Of a stretch of 64,000 bases of DNA, positions 50,446 to 58,953 are shown one piece after another. This DNA comes from Saccharopolyspora_C sp047200635 (GTDB lineage Bacteria; Actinomycetota; Actinomycetes; Mycobacteriales; Pseudonocardiaceae). How positions within the stretch are numbered: position 1 is the first letter of the stretch; each line of letters opens with the position of its first letter. The notes beneath the pieces were generated by a model. The model searched no databases. It was given only the letters and a program-made list of their open reading frames with translations, and was not told the origin of the DNA. The position numbers and the translations under genes are program-made. The DNA lies in assembly GCF_047200635.1 (NCBI RefSeq), contig NZ_JBJZOI010000004.1:62001-126000 (forward strand). Reading direction: 5' to 3'.

Positions 50446-51684
50446 TCAGGTCGGCAGCGCGCCGATCTCGGGCTTGTCCCCGCCGAAGACGCGGTCCAGG
50501 TCCCGCTCGGTGTAGCGGTCGCCCGCCCGCTCCAGGTGGCGGCGGCCGATCCGGGTGCGCGCGACCAGCCCGGAGCGCACCAGGTTCCCCGCCCAGATCG
50601 GCGGGACCGCCCACATCGGCGTGACCGGCAGCCCCAGGTCCACGAGGCCCCGCCTGCCGAGGAAGTAGCGCAACATGCTCAGCAGCCGCAGCCGCGAGTA
50701 CGCCCCCGCCAGCGAGCCGAACCGCCCGCGGCCGAGCTCCCGCTGCCCGGCCACCAGCGCCCCGGACAGCGCCGCGCCCGCCGGTGTGACGTCGTCCTGA
50801 GCGCGCAGCACGTGGTAGTTGAACCGGTTCTGCTCCCGCTCGGTGTCGAACAGGAAGTCCTCGTCCACCCCCAGCAGCCAGCCCACGTACTTCCAGGCGT
50901 GCATCACCGCCCGCGACTCGGCGGGCGTGACCAGCCAGCCCAGCGCGCGCACGCCGAGCAGCAGGGTGCTGTTGAACAGCCCCAGCGTCGCGGCCTGGTC
51001 GGCCTGGTTGATCGGCAGGCCCCAGCGCCGCGCGTCCCACCGCCCGTTGCGCTCGAAGCGGTGGTTGATCAGCGCGTGCATGACCCGGACGTGGACGGTG
51101 AGCCGGAAGCCCTCGCCGTCGCGGCGCATCCCGCCCGGCCGGCTCACCGCCACCGCCCACTTCTTCGTCTCGCCGAGCCTGCGCATCGCGGTGTCCCCGG
51201 TGAGCCCGCCGGTGGCGACCAGCAGGTCCGGCGGCCCGCCGAAGCGGTAGCCGCCGATGAGCGACAGCTGCAGCAGCACGTCGTCGACGTTGCGCCCCAT
51301 CCGCCGCACGGCGCGGGAGCCGCGCTCCAGCAGGTCGAAGTCGACCCAGTCCGGCACCCGGTCGACCCGGGCGAAGAACTCGCGCAGCGCGGGCGGCGCG
51401 TCCGGCACGGCGTCGATCCCGTGCTCCAGCGCGCGGCCGAAGGAGCTCATCGTGACCCGCTCGCCCTCGGGGCGGTCCCGGCCCATGGCGGCGACCAGCC
51501 GCGCCGCGGGCTCGTCCCGGTCGAACATCCGCCGCCCGATCCGGTCCAGCAGGGACTCGTCCAGCTCCCGCACTCCGGCGGCCACCCGCAACACCCGGCC
51601 GATCCGCTCCGAGCGCTCCGGCGCCCCGAAGAACCTGTCCGGATGCACCGCTTCCGAAGTGCGTTGCGTCACAGGTGGGGTCAT
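50446..51684 (-). CDS. MpaB/Lcp-type haem oxygenase-like protein (DUF2236)
   Basis: 412 aa. All-helical DUF2236 features: VTMSSFGRALEHGID, DDVLLQLSLIGGYRFGGP, RLGETKKWAVAVS, LTVHVRVMHALINHRFERNG (haem-ligand His region), GLPINQADQAATLGLFNSTL and WKYVGWLLGVDEDFL. The family includes rubber oxygenase Lcp and the MpaB oxygenase, which cleave C=C bonds of isoprenoid chains with a b-type haem. No signal peptide is present, unlike secreted Lcp. ATG 51684 is preferred; ATG 51711 is in frame. Divergent from a TetR gene that probably represses it. Confidence 0.83.
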   Translation of the reverse strand: MTPPVTQRTSEAVHPDRFFGAPERSERIGRVLRVAAGVRELDESLLDRIGRRMFDRDEPAARLVAAMGRDRPEGERVTMSSFGRALEHGIDAVPDAPPALREFFARVDRVPDWVDFDLLERGSRAVRRMGRNVDDVLLQLSLIGGYRFGGPPDLLVATGGLTGDTAMRRLGETKKWAVAVSRPGGMRRDGEGFRLTVHVRVMHALINHRFERNGRWDARRWGLPINQADQAATLGLFNSTLLLGVRALGWLVTPAESRAVMHAWKYVGWLLGVDEDFLFDTEREQNRFNYHVLRAQDDVTPAGAALSGALVAGQRELGRGRFGSLAGAYSRLRLLSMLRYFLGRRGLVDLGLPVTPMWAVPPIWAGNLVRSGLVARTRIGRRHLERAGDRYTERDLDRVFGGDKPEIGALPT

Positions 51685-51743
51685 GCCGACGATGCTGACA
51701 CGAAGAATCATTCGCGTTCAACTCGCGTTTCCCAGGAGTCCCC

Positions 51744-52373
51744 GTGCCACCCCGACCTCGCCGCCCGATGCGCCGCGAACCCGCCCAGGAGCGGTCCCGC
51801 GCGATGGTCGCGCGGATCCTCGCCGCCGGACACGCCGTCCTGCTGCGGCACGGCTACGACCGGGCCAGCACCGGTCGCATCGCCGAGGCGGCGGGGGTCA
51901 GCCCCGGCTCGCTCTACCAGTACTTCCCGGACAAGCACGCGCTGCTCGGCGAGGTCATCGACCAGCACACCGACCGGCTGCGGACTCGCGTTTCGCGCGC
52001 GTTCGTCGCGAACCTCGCCGGGCGATCGGTGGTGGAGGCCGTGCGGGGCAACGTGATCGCGCTGCTGGAGGCGTTCGAGCAGAACGCCGGGCTGCTGCGG
52101 GTGATCTACGAGCAGCTGCCGCCCGCCGCCGACACCAGGCGGACCGACTTCAAGCACCGCGTCGACGAGCTCGTCACGACCGCCCTGCTGCTGCACGGCG
52201 GCGGGCGCGGTGGGCAGGCCGACGCGGTGGCCTGGGTGCTGGTGCGCACGGTGGAGAACCTGACCATCAGCTACGTGCTGGACCCGCCCGGCATCGACCG
52301 GGAGACCGCGGTCGAGGAGATCACCCGGCTGCTCACCGGTTACCTGGCGGACCGCTTCGGTCCGGGTGGCTGA
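51744..52373 (+). CDS. TetR-family transcriptional regulator
   Basis: 209 aa. N-terminal helix-turn-helix: AGHAVLLRHGYDRASTGRIA, EAAGVSPGSLYQYFPDKHAL. The C-terminal ligand domain is helical (RVIYEQLPPAADTRRTDF). GTG 51744 follows AGGAG by 5 nt. The 59-bp gap to the divergent oxygenase gene holds direct repeats TCGCGTT (51712-51718 and 51723-51729, 11 bp apart) and the palindrome GAATCATTC, possible operator parts. Confidence 0.9.
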   Translation: MPPRPRRPMRREPAQERSRAMVARILAAGHAVLLRHGYDRASTGRIAEAAGVSPGSLYQYFPDKHALLGEVIDQHTDRLRTRVSRAFVANLAGRSVVEAVRGNVIALLEAFEQNAGLLRVIYEQLPPAADTRRTDFKHRVDELVTTALLLHGGGRGGQADAVAWVLVRTVENLTISYVLDPPGIDRETAVEEITRLLTGYLADRFGPGG

Positions 52374-52689
52374 GCGCCGCCTTCCCGCCCCGGCGGCCGA
52401 ATCGAGCACTCGGCGCCCCCGCTGAGATTCCGCTACCCGTCCCGCGCGGCCGGTCCGAAGGCGACATCCCCTCTCCCAGGGGAGCGGCGGATTCCCGCAC
52501 CGCGAACTCGGGAGGAGTCGGTTCCAGCGCGGGTCCGCGGCGGGGAGCGGGGACGCCGTGCGCGACGAGGGCGACCGCGTTCCGCTTCCACGCCGGGAAC
52601 GTCCCCCGCGCGGTGCCTCTGACGATTCTCCGGAGAGCACGGGTGCCCGCGCGGAACGCTCGGCCGGGACGGCGGCGCGCCGCTCGGGA
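52374..52689. other. Intergenic, 316 bp between convergent genes
   Basis: No gene seen. A small hairpin TCCCCT-N5-AGGGGA (52467-52483) may terminate one of the two flanking genes. Confidence 0.5.
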
Positions 52690-54300
52690 TCAGGGATCCT
52701 CGCGCAGGTGTCCGCCGGCCAGGTGCAGGCGCCGGGTCGGGCGCAGCCCGGCGAGGAACCGCTCGTCGTGGCTGACCACGACGAGGCCGCCCTCGTAGGC
52801 CCGCAGCGCCGACTCCAGCTGCCCGACGCTGACCAGGTCCAGGTTGTTCGTCGGCTCGTCGAGCAGCAGCAGCTGCGGCGCGGGCTCCGCGCACAGCACG
52901 CAGGCCAGCGTCGCGCGGAGCCGCTCCCCGCCGGAGAGGTCGCCCACCGGCAGGTGGATGCGGTCGCCCTTGAACAGGAAGCGGGCCAGCACGTGCCGGG
53001 AGCGGGAGGGCGGCAGCTCCGGCGCGGCGGCCCGCAGGTTCTCCGCCACGGAGCGATCCAGGTCGAGCAGGTCCAGCCGCTGGGACAGGTGGGCGATCCG
53101 GCCGTCGAACCGGCTGATCTCACCGCGCTCCGGCGCGAGCTCCCCGCTGATCAGGTGCAGCAGCGTCGACTTCCCGGAACCGTTGTCCCCGGTGAGCGCG
53201 ATCCGCTCCGGGCCTCGGATCGACAGCGCGACGCCCTCCCCGGCGAACACCTCGCGGACCCGCAGCCCTTCGCCGGTGAACAGGGTGCGCCCGGCCGGAA
53301 CCCGGGTGTCGGGCAGCGCGAGCGCGAGCACGTCGTCCTCGCGCAGCGCCCGGTTCGCCTCGTCCAGCTTCTGCCGCGCTTCGTCGACGCGCTGCCCGTG
53401 CACGTCGTCCGCTCGTCCCGCCGACTCCTGCGCGCGGCGCTTGCGGGCTCCCGCGAGGATCTTCGGCAGCCCGGCGGACTCGACGTTCCGCGCGGCGTTG
53501 CCCGCCCGGCGGTCGGCCCGCTCGCGGGCCTGCTGGCGTTCCCGCTTCTCCCGCTTGAGCTCCTGCTCGGCGTTGCGGGCGTTGCGCTCGGCCACCTCCC
53601 GCTCGGCTTGCCGCGCGTGCTCGTAGGCGGTGAAGTTCCCGCCGTACCAACGGATCTCGCCGCGATCGAGCTCGGCGATGCGCTCCATCCGGTCCAGCAG
53701 CTCCCGGTCGTGGCTGACCAGCAGCAGGCAGCCCTTCCACTCCGCGAGCACCCGGTGCAGCCGCTCCCGGGCGGTCCGGTCGAGGTTGTTCGTGGGCTCG
53801 TCCAGCAGCAGCACGTCCGGCTGCTTGAGCAGCTGCGCGGCGAGGCCGATCGCGATGGCCTGCCCGCCGCTGCACGCGCGCAGCTCGCGGTCCAGCCCGA
53901 CATCGCCCAGCCCGAGCCGGTCCAGCTCCGCGCGGGCGCGCTCCTCGACGTCCCAGCCGGAGCCGACGGCGGCGAAGTGCCGCTCGTCGGTGTCCCCGGC
54001 CTCGATGGCCCGCAACGCCCGCAGCGCGGGCGCGATCTCCAGCACCTCGGCGACGGTGCGATCCCCGCTCAGCGGGAGGGTCTGCGGCAGGTAGCCGACC
54101 ACGCCGCGCGCGCTCGCGGTCCCCGATCGGGGGACGAGCGCACCGGCGATGAGCTTGAGCAGCGTGCTCTTGCCCGCGCCGTTGGGCGCGACGAGCCCGG
54201 TGCGCCCGGGCCCCGCGGTGAACGACAGGTCGTCGAACACGGGCGTGTCGTCCGGCCAGGAGAAGGTGAGGTGGGAACAGGTGATCAACGCATCGGCCAT
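52690..54300 (-). CDS. ABC-F family ATPase (antibiotic-resistance or translation type)
   Basis: 536 aa, two ABC domains with no membrane part. First: VAPNGAGKSTLLKLI (Walker A), CSGGQAIAIGLAAQLL (signature C-S-G-G-Q) and VLLLDEPTNNLD. Second: LTGDNGSGKSTLLHLI, LSGGERLRATLACVL and LLLLDEPTNNLD. The inter-domain linker (residues 225-310) is a long charged helix, rich in Arg, Glu and Gln, as in ABC-F proteins that reach into the ribosome. Members rescue ribosomes from macrolide, lincosamide or streptogramin-type drugs. A short reading frame and hairpin upstream suggest attenuation. GAGGAGGT-like GGAGACCTCCTC precedes ATG 54300. Confidence 0.9.
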   Translation of the reverse strand: MADALITCSHLTFSWPDDTPVFDDLSFTAGPGRTGLVAPNGAGKSTLLKLIAGALVPRSGTASARGVVGYLPQTLPLSGDRTVAEVLEIAPALRALRAIEAGDTDERHFAAVGSGWDVEERARAELDRLGLGDVGLDRELRACSGGQAIAIGLAAQLLKQPDVLLLDEPTNNLDRTARERLHRVLAEWKGCLLLVSHDRELLDRMERIAELDRGEIRWYGGNFTAYEHARQAEREVAERNARNAEQELKREKRERQQARERADRRAGNAARNVESAGLPKILAGARKRRAQESAGRADDVHGQRVDEARQKLDEANRALREDDVLALALPDTRVPAGRTLFTGEGLRVREVFAGEGVALSIRGPERIALTGDNGSGKSTLLHLISGELAPERGEISRFDGRIAHLSQRLDLLDLDRSVAENLRAAAPELPPSRSRHVLARFLFKGDRIHLPVGDLSGGERLRATLACVLCAEPAPQLLLLDEPTNNLDLVSVGQLESALRAYEGGLVVVSHDERFLAGLRPTRRLHLAGGHLREDP

Positions 54301-54418
54301 GAGGAGGTCTCCCGCGTCGGGCGGGCGCGCCGCGGCGGCCCGGCGAACGGACGGTGGGGTGGGTACGACGACGCGCCCTCCGAGCCGCCCGGGACCGGGC
54401 GGGGGGAGGTGCGCGGCA

Positions 54419-54456
54419 CTCCGGGGTCACCCGGAGATGTCGTCCTCGCTCACCAC
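54419..54456 (-). promoter_or_regulatory. Possible leader peptide and hairpin upstream of the ABC-F gene
   Basis: A 9-codon frame starting GTG GTG encodes VVSEDDISG and stops at 54427. GAGGAG lies 8 nt before it. Its stop codon is in the loop of a perfect 7-bp hairpin, CTCCGGG / CCCGGAG (54419-54436). The ABC-F start is 127 nt further on. Drug-stalled ribosomes on such leaders switch downstream folding in many ABC-F genes; here this is inference. Confidence 0.45.
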
Positions 54457-54689
54457 GCCGACCACTCCTCGCCTCGCGGAACCGCCCTCCGGCCCCGACC
54501 GCCCAGCACCGTAACAGCCCGGGCGCGGGGAGCCGAACCGATTTTCCGGCGGCCGATCACCGCTGCTCGTGCCGAGTTGGCGCGGCCCGGATCGCGCCGC
54601 CGGATCGGCGTCGCGGCAGCGGTCCGGTCGGCACCGACCGATCAGGTGCCCGTCCCGCTCGCCGGCCGGGGACCGCTCACCCCTCGACG

Positions 54690-55790
54690 TCAGAGAGCGG
54701 CCGCGAGGGTGCGGGTGGTGAGGTCCTCGAAGGTGGTGGCTCGCTGGAAGGCGTCCCCGGGGAGGTCGCCGGCCACGGCGGCGCCGAGGACCGTGCGGAT
54801 CTCGTCGGTGCCGTAGAAGGAGCGGACCTGGCCGAAGTACTCCACGAGCCGGTCGGCGGACCGCGACAGCACGCCCGCGCCGGAGACGGGGTCGATGAAG
54901 GCGTTGATCAGGTTCCACGAACCGTGCTCGCGCACCACGGACAGCACCAGCTCGGGGACCGTGCGGGCGGCCGTCGAGCTGGCCGCCGCGCCGGGCAGCG
55001 CGTGCACCAGGCAGCCCAGCCAGGCCTCGGCGGCGCGGGACACCAGCTCCGCGTCCCCGCCGAGGTTGTGCGCGAGGCGTTCCAGGTCGAGGCGGGCGTA
55101 GCGGTAGTAGCAGGCCGGGTCCAGAGCGACCAGCGCCGCGTCCGCCTCGGCGGGCGGTGCGCATTCGTGAGTGGAGACCGCGGGCGCCACCTCCGAAGCG
55201 GCCCTGGCGCTGAAGTCCTCGCCGCCGAACAGCGCTACGTCGACGGCCTGCCGGGGCGCGAGGACGCGCTCGGCGGCCGCTCGCTGCTCCTCCCGGGAGC
55301 GGGCGCCGGGGAGCTTGAGCTCCTCCGCGCGCGCCTCCTCGAAGCCGGCGGCGTTGGCGATGATCTTCTTGCGCCGGTCGGCGCGGTCGGCGAAGTCGTC
55401 CCAGCCGTCGAGGCAGAACCGGGCCAGTCCCTCGTCCGCGCGCGGGGCGGTGAACACGACCGACGGGGTCAGCTCCCGCGCCGACAGGCCGAGCCCGAGC
55501 TCGTAGAACGCCTCCCGCACCACGTCGGCGGTGTCCTCGGACGGTTCGTCCACGCAGGCCGCGGCGTCGATCCAGCGGCCCGCGTCGCCCACGAGGCGGC
55601 GGGTGGAGACTCCCTCGGAGGAGACGCCGAGTCCGCGCGCCGGTAGCAGCCCGCCCGCCGAGTCCCGCAGGAAGCGGCTGGACAGCGAGCCGCGCGGGAC
55701 GTTGCCGAAGGTGGCCTGCGGCTGCTCCAGGGCCTCCCGGGGGAGGGGGCTCACCGGTACCGACTGGAGCAGGTGCAACTCGACGATCAT
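54690..55790 (-). CDS. Orphan Cas7e (Cse4/CasC)-like CRISPR effector backbone protein
   Basis: 366 aa. The type I-E Cas7 plan is visible from end to end: MIVELHLLQSVPVSPL (first RNA-recognition strand), FGNVPRGSLSSRF in place of the usual R-x-R-I-S-S-Q-x-x-K-R, VDVALFGGEDFSARAASEVA, PAVSTHECAPPAEAD, CYYRYARLDLERLAHNLGGD, PGAAASSTAARTVPELVL and GSWNLINAFIDPV. Cas7e forms the six-copy backbone that holds crRNA in Cascade. No cas3, cse1, cse2, cas5, cas6, cas1 or cas2 gene and no repeat array lies within the window. The basic N-terminal motif is degraded, so RNA binding may differ. ATG 55790 is convincing by homology. Confidence 0.82.
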   Translation of the reverse strand: MIVELHLLQSVPVSPLPREALEQPQATFGNVPRGSLSSRFLRDSAGGLLPARGLGVSSEGVSTRRLVGDAGRWIDAAACVDEPSEDTADVVREAFYELGLGLSARELTPSVVFTAPRADEGLARFCLDGWDDFADRADRRKKIIANAAGFEEARAEELKLPGARSREEQRAAAERVLAPRQAVDVALFGGEDFSARAASEVAPAVSTHECAPPAEADAALVALDPACYYRYARLDLERLAHNLGGDAELVSRAAEAWLGCLVHALPGAAASSTAARTVPELVLSVVREHGSWNLINAFIDPVSGAGVLSRSADRLVEYFGQVRSFYGTDEIRTVLGAAVAGDLPGDAFQRATTFEDLTTRTLAAAL

Positions 55791-56269
55791 GATGTGCTGT
55801 CCTCCGGGGGAGTGCTGCGAGTTCGCGGGGGGAGGGCGGTGGGCCTCATCGGCACCGCTGGCGGATCGGAATCGGTGCAGTCCGGAATGGGCGGATCAAC
55901 GGGATCCGCCGACCATCCACCGGGCCGGAACTCACTGGCTCTCCTCCGGGAAGCGGGGCTCATCGGGAGAAGCGGTACCGACGACTCGGCTGGTGCGGCG
56001 AGTCGCGCTCAACCGGTTGGACCGGATGGGGGAATTTCGACGACGTTCGACGAGAATCCTCTGGCACTCCACGCTGAGTGCGTTTCGGAATGCGACCTCG
56101 TTTCGACGGTAGCAAGTCGAGACGTTCGTGCCAACGCGCCCCCGGATTCGGTTTTCGGCGCTGTGCGCAGGGAAAACGTCGACTCCGCCGCGGTCGTGCC
56201 CGAGCGGGCGTTGGGGTTTCCCGCGGCGGGAGGCGGCTCACCTGCGGGAATGCCGCGCGGTTCTCATAT

Positions 56270-56287
56270 CGGAACAATTTGGTTCCG
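56270..56287. promoter_or_regulatory. Palindrome CGGAAC-N6-GTTCCG
   Basis: CGGAACAATTTGGTTCCG has perfect 6-bp arms and an AT-rich centre, a typical repressor operator form. It lies about midway between the divergent genes, so its target is unclear. Confidence 0.45.
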
Positions 56288-56884
56288 CAGATCCTGGATC
56301 CGGTGTGATCTGAGCCCCTCCGCCGGGCGTGCCGCGACGTCATGGTTCCCCGGTTCGGGTGCGGTGCCCGGGGTGGCGGACCCGACCAAGATTCCGTCCA
56401 CTTCGGACGATCTGCGCGAGTCTCGCGGGTCGGATGCGGCGGGCGGCGGCGGGGCGACGCGGGACCGATCGTCGCCATTCCCCTTCCGCGGATCCTCCCG
56501 AATTGCCGCCGGTCGTGAAATGAGCGATCTGGTCCCGGTAGGCGACCTCGTTCTGGTTCTGGTGGAAAAAGTTCTCAATGGGCGTCTTCGTCGTTTTCGT
56601 GAAATGAGGTGGGGTGTCGGGGGCCTGAGGTGGACTCCGGCGGTCGACGACCGGCGCGGCGGCGCGGACCCGGATCGGACCGTCGCGCGCGCAGCGTTTC
56701 CGCCGAGCGGCACGGGGGTTCGGCGGTGCCGCGTCCCCTCGGAAGGCCGTGCGCGGCGCGGCCGGGCGGCGTCGCGCGCCTGTTCAGCTGGGCCGCGAGT
56801 GCGGCGGGACTCGTCCCAGGCTGCGTTCGCGCCGCGCCCTCGGCCTTGGGTGGCGGCGCCGATCTGACACCGTCGGCGGAGTTG

Positions 56885-56924
56885 CTGGTGATTTCCCTAG
56901 ACGAGCGCCTGGGGATTTCCTTAG
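56885..56924 (+). promoter_or_regulatory. Two PAS-LuxR (PimM-type) operators
   Basis: CTGGTGATTTCCCTAG (56885-56900) and CTGGGGATTTCCTTAG (56909-56924) each match the consensus CTVGGGAWWTCCCBAG at 15 of 16 positions. Their centres are 24 bp apart. A weaker, more symmetric copy CTAGCGTGATCGCCAG (12 of 16) follows at 56974. PimM-class activators switch on macrolide and polyene clusters. The sites are 155-195 nt before the first polyketide gene. Confidence 0.75.
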
Positions 56925-57031
56925 ATGTCCTGGAAACGCAGTTCTCCTGATTGCGGAGCGTTCCGCGGCTTCTCTAGCGTGATCGCCAGATTGGTCCCGG
57001 AACGGGTTATCGCGAAATCGGGAGGCGCGCT

Positions 57032-57082
57032 ATGCACCTAGGTGGTTCCTCGCTCCGGAACAGCGCGGCGGAGCGCGCGTGA
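57032..57082 (+). CDS. 16-codon upstream reading frame overlapping the AT-thioesterase start
   Basis: ATG 57032, with GGGAGG 7 nt upstream, encodes MHLGGSSLRNSAAERA and stops at TGA 57080-57082. This stop overlaps the GTG start of the next gene (GTGA). The acyltransferase gene has no ribosome site of its own, so it is probably translated by coupling to this leader. The palindrome CACCTAGGTG (57035-57044) lies within the first codons. It includes the rare codon CTA. Confidence 0.5.
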   Translation: MHLGGSSLRNSAAERA

Positions 57083-58656
57083 ACGCCTCCGGAGCCGCAG
57101 CGCACGCCGTCCTGTTCCCCGGTCAGGGGTCCCAGCACCGGGGCATGGGCGCGGGCCTGTTCGAGCGCTTCCCCGCGCTCACCGACCTCGCCCGGGAGGT
57201 CCTCGGTTACGACCTTCCCCTGCTGTGCCAGCAGGATCCGGACGGGCGGCTCGACGACACCCGCTACGCGCAGCCCGCGCTCTACGTGGTCAACGCGCTG
57301 TCCTACCTGGACTCGGTGGCCGCCGGAGAGCCCGAGGGGGAGTTCCTGCTCGGGCACAGCCTCGGTGAGTACAACGCCCTGCACGCGGCGGGCGTCTTCG
57401 ACTTCGAGACCGGCCTGAAGCTGGTGGCCAAGCGCGGCGAGCTGATGTCGCGGGCCGGGGGCGGCGGGATGCTGGCGGTGCTCGGCCTCGGCCACGACGA
57501 GCTGCGCGGGCTGCTCGCCGAGCACGAACTGTCCGAACTGGACCTCGCGAACATCAACACCGATGCGCAGCTGGTCCTCTCCGGCGACCGCGCGCAGCTC
57601 GACCGCGCCCGGCGGGAGCTGGAGCTGCGGCGGGTGCGCTGCGCTCCGCTGAAGGTCTCCGGTGCCTTCCACTCCCGGTGGATGGCCCCGGCCCGCGACG
57701 AGTTCGCCGCGTTCCTCCGGGGATTCCGCTTCGAGCCGCCCCGGGCCACCGTGATCGCGAACCTGACCGCGCTGCCCCACGCCGAGAACGACCTCGCCGC
57801 GACGCTGGCCGAGCAGATCACCGAGCCGGTGCGCTGGCTCGACAGCGTCCGCTACCTGCTGCGGCGCACCACCCCGGAGCGCTGTCGCGAAGCGGGCGGC
57901 AGCGGAGTGCTCACCCGGATGCTCGGGCAGATCGCCGCGACGCCCCCGGCCGAGCGGACGCGCCCCCGGGTGTTCGGCATCGCGCACGCGGGCGGCGACG
58001 AGCGCGCCTACGCGGGGCTCGCCGAGCAGGCCCCCGACCTGGACGTGGTGGTGCTGGAGCGACCCGGGCGCGGCACCCGCAGCGGCGAACCGTTGCTGTC
58101 GGATCCGGTGGCGATCGTCGAGGACCTGCTCGCGCGGCTGCGGGACCGGCTCGACGACGCCACGCCCTACGCGCTCTACGGGCACAGCCTCGGCGCCCGG
58201 CTCGCCTTCCTGCTCTGCCACCGGATCCGGCAGGAGGGGCTGCCCGCCCCGGCGCACCTGCTCGTCTCCGGTGAGAGCGGGCCCGCGCTGCCCAGCCGCG
58301 AGCGCGACACCTGGCGGCTCCCCGGCGCGGAGTTCTGGGAGCGCCTGGAGCGGCTCGGCGGGCTGCCCGCGGAACTGCGCGAGCACGAGGACCTGATGGC
58401 CTTCTACGAGCGCGTCCTGCGCGCCGACTTCACCGCACTCGCCGCCTTCACCCACCCCGACCTGCCGCCGCTGGACCTCCCCATCACCGCCATCACCGGC
58501 GAGGACGAGTGGTTCACCCGCGCCGACGTGGAGGCCTGGCAGCAGGAGAGCACCCGGCCGCTGCGCACCCACCGGTTCCCCGGCGACCACTTCTTCATCC
58601 GCCAGCAGTGGCCGGCGCTGGGCCGCATCGCCCGGTGCGCGCTCGCGACCACCTGA
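57079..58656 (+). CDS. Trans-acting malonyl acyltransferase fused to type II thioesterase
   Basis: 525 aa, two domains. Residues 10-285: malonyl-CoA:ACP acyltransferase with FPGQGSQ, LGHSLGEYNALHAAGVFDFE (Ser94), KRGELM and SGAFHS (His198). The G-H-S-L-G-E-Y-N-A-L and F-D-F-x-T-G-L strings are typical of discrete ATs that serve AT-less polyketide synthases. Residues 295-525: alpha/beta hydrolase with FGIAHAGGDERAY, ALYGHSLGARLAF (Ser370), ITGEDEWF (Asp) and FPGDHFFI (His), a proofreading thioesterase. It should load every extender unit of the PKS and clear stalled chains. First gene of the operon. Confidence 0.93.
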   Translation: MNASGAAAHAVLFPGQGSQHRGMGAGLFERFPALTDLAREVLGYDLPLLCQQDPDGRLDDTRYAQPALYVVNALSYLDSVAAGEPEGEFLLGHSLGEYNALHAAGVFDFETGLKLVAKRGELMSRAGGGGMLAVLGLGHDELRGLLAEHELSELDLANINTDAQLVLSGDRAQLDRARRELELRRVRCAPLKVSGAFHSRWMAPARDEFAAFLRGFRFEPPRATVIANLTALPHAENDLAATLAEQITEPVRWLDSVRYLLRRTTPERCREAGGSGVLTRMLGQIAATPPAERTRPRVFGIAHAGGDERAYAGLAEQAPDLDVVVLERPGRGTRSGEPLLSDPVAIVEDLLARLRDRLDDATPYALYGHSLGARLAFLLCHRIRQEGLPAPAHLLVSGESGPALPSRERDTWRLPGAEFWERLERLGGLPAELREHEDLMAFYERVLRADFTALAAFTHPDLPPLDLPITAITGEDEWFTRADVEAWQQESTRPLRTHRFPGDHFFIRQQWPALGRIARCALATT

Positions 58657-58694
58657 GACCGCCCGCCCGACGATCCCGAGGCAGAGGAACCGCC

Positions 58695-58949
58695 ATGAAG
58701 CAGGAACTGCAGGACTACCTCGAAGAGCGATTCATGTTCGAGTTCGACGCCGAGATCACCGAGGACACCGACCTGTTCAAGGCCGGGATCCTCGACTCCT
58801 TCGGCTACATCGCGCTGATGACGCACCTGGAGCAGGAGTACGGGGTGCGGTTCGGCGAGGACGAGCTGCTGGGCAACGTGATGGTCTCGCTGGCGGGCAT
58901 CGCGGAGTTCGTCGACGGCGCCCGCGAGCGGGCGCTCGAAGGCCGGTGA
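58695..58949 (+). CDS. Discrete acyl carrier protein
   Basis: 84 aa, acidic, helical. Ser35 in AGILDSFGYIAL is the phosphopantetheine site (D-S with F-G in place of L). Preceded by GAGGAACCGCC. It lies between the AT-thioesterase and the amidotransferase, where the free ACP of glutarimide pathways carries the malonyl unit that is amidated to malonamyl. Confidence 0.93.
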   Translation: MKQELQDYLEERFMFEFDAEITEDTDLFKAGILDSFGYIALMTHLEQEYGVRFGEDELLGNVMVSLAGIAEFVDGARERALEGR

Positions 58950-58953
58950 CCCC

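Larger units (their letters stand above)
55791..57031. other. 1.24-kb non-coding, relatively AT-rich intergenic region
   Basis: No frame here has coding character. The region is visibly less GC-rich than its surroundings and holds the divergent promoters of the Cas7-like gene and the polyketide operon. It contains two PimM-type boxes (56885-56924), a palindrome at 56270, a 12-bp direct repeat TCGTGAAATGAG (56513-56524 and 56597-56608), and TTCGACGA repeated at one helical turn (56036 and 56046). No CRISPR repeats were found. Confidence 0.65.

Noticed and set aside
55773..56867. 364-residue plus-strand frame in the gap before the polyketide operon
   Set aside because: Third-position bias is weak, composition is irregular, and no ribosome site or recognisable domain is present.
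55791..57031. Possible CRISPR array next to the Cas7e-like gene
   Set aside because: I looked for regularly spaced repeats of 25-40 bp on either side of the gene. Only an isolated 12-bp direct repeat and an 8-bp pair occur, without regular spacers.
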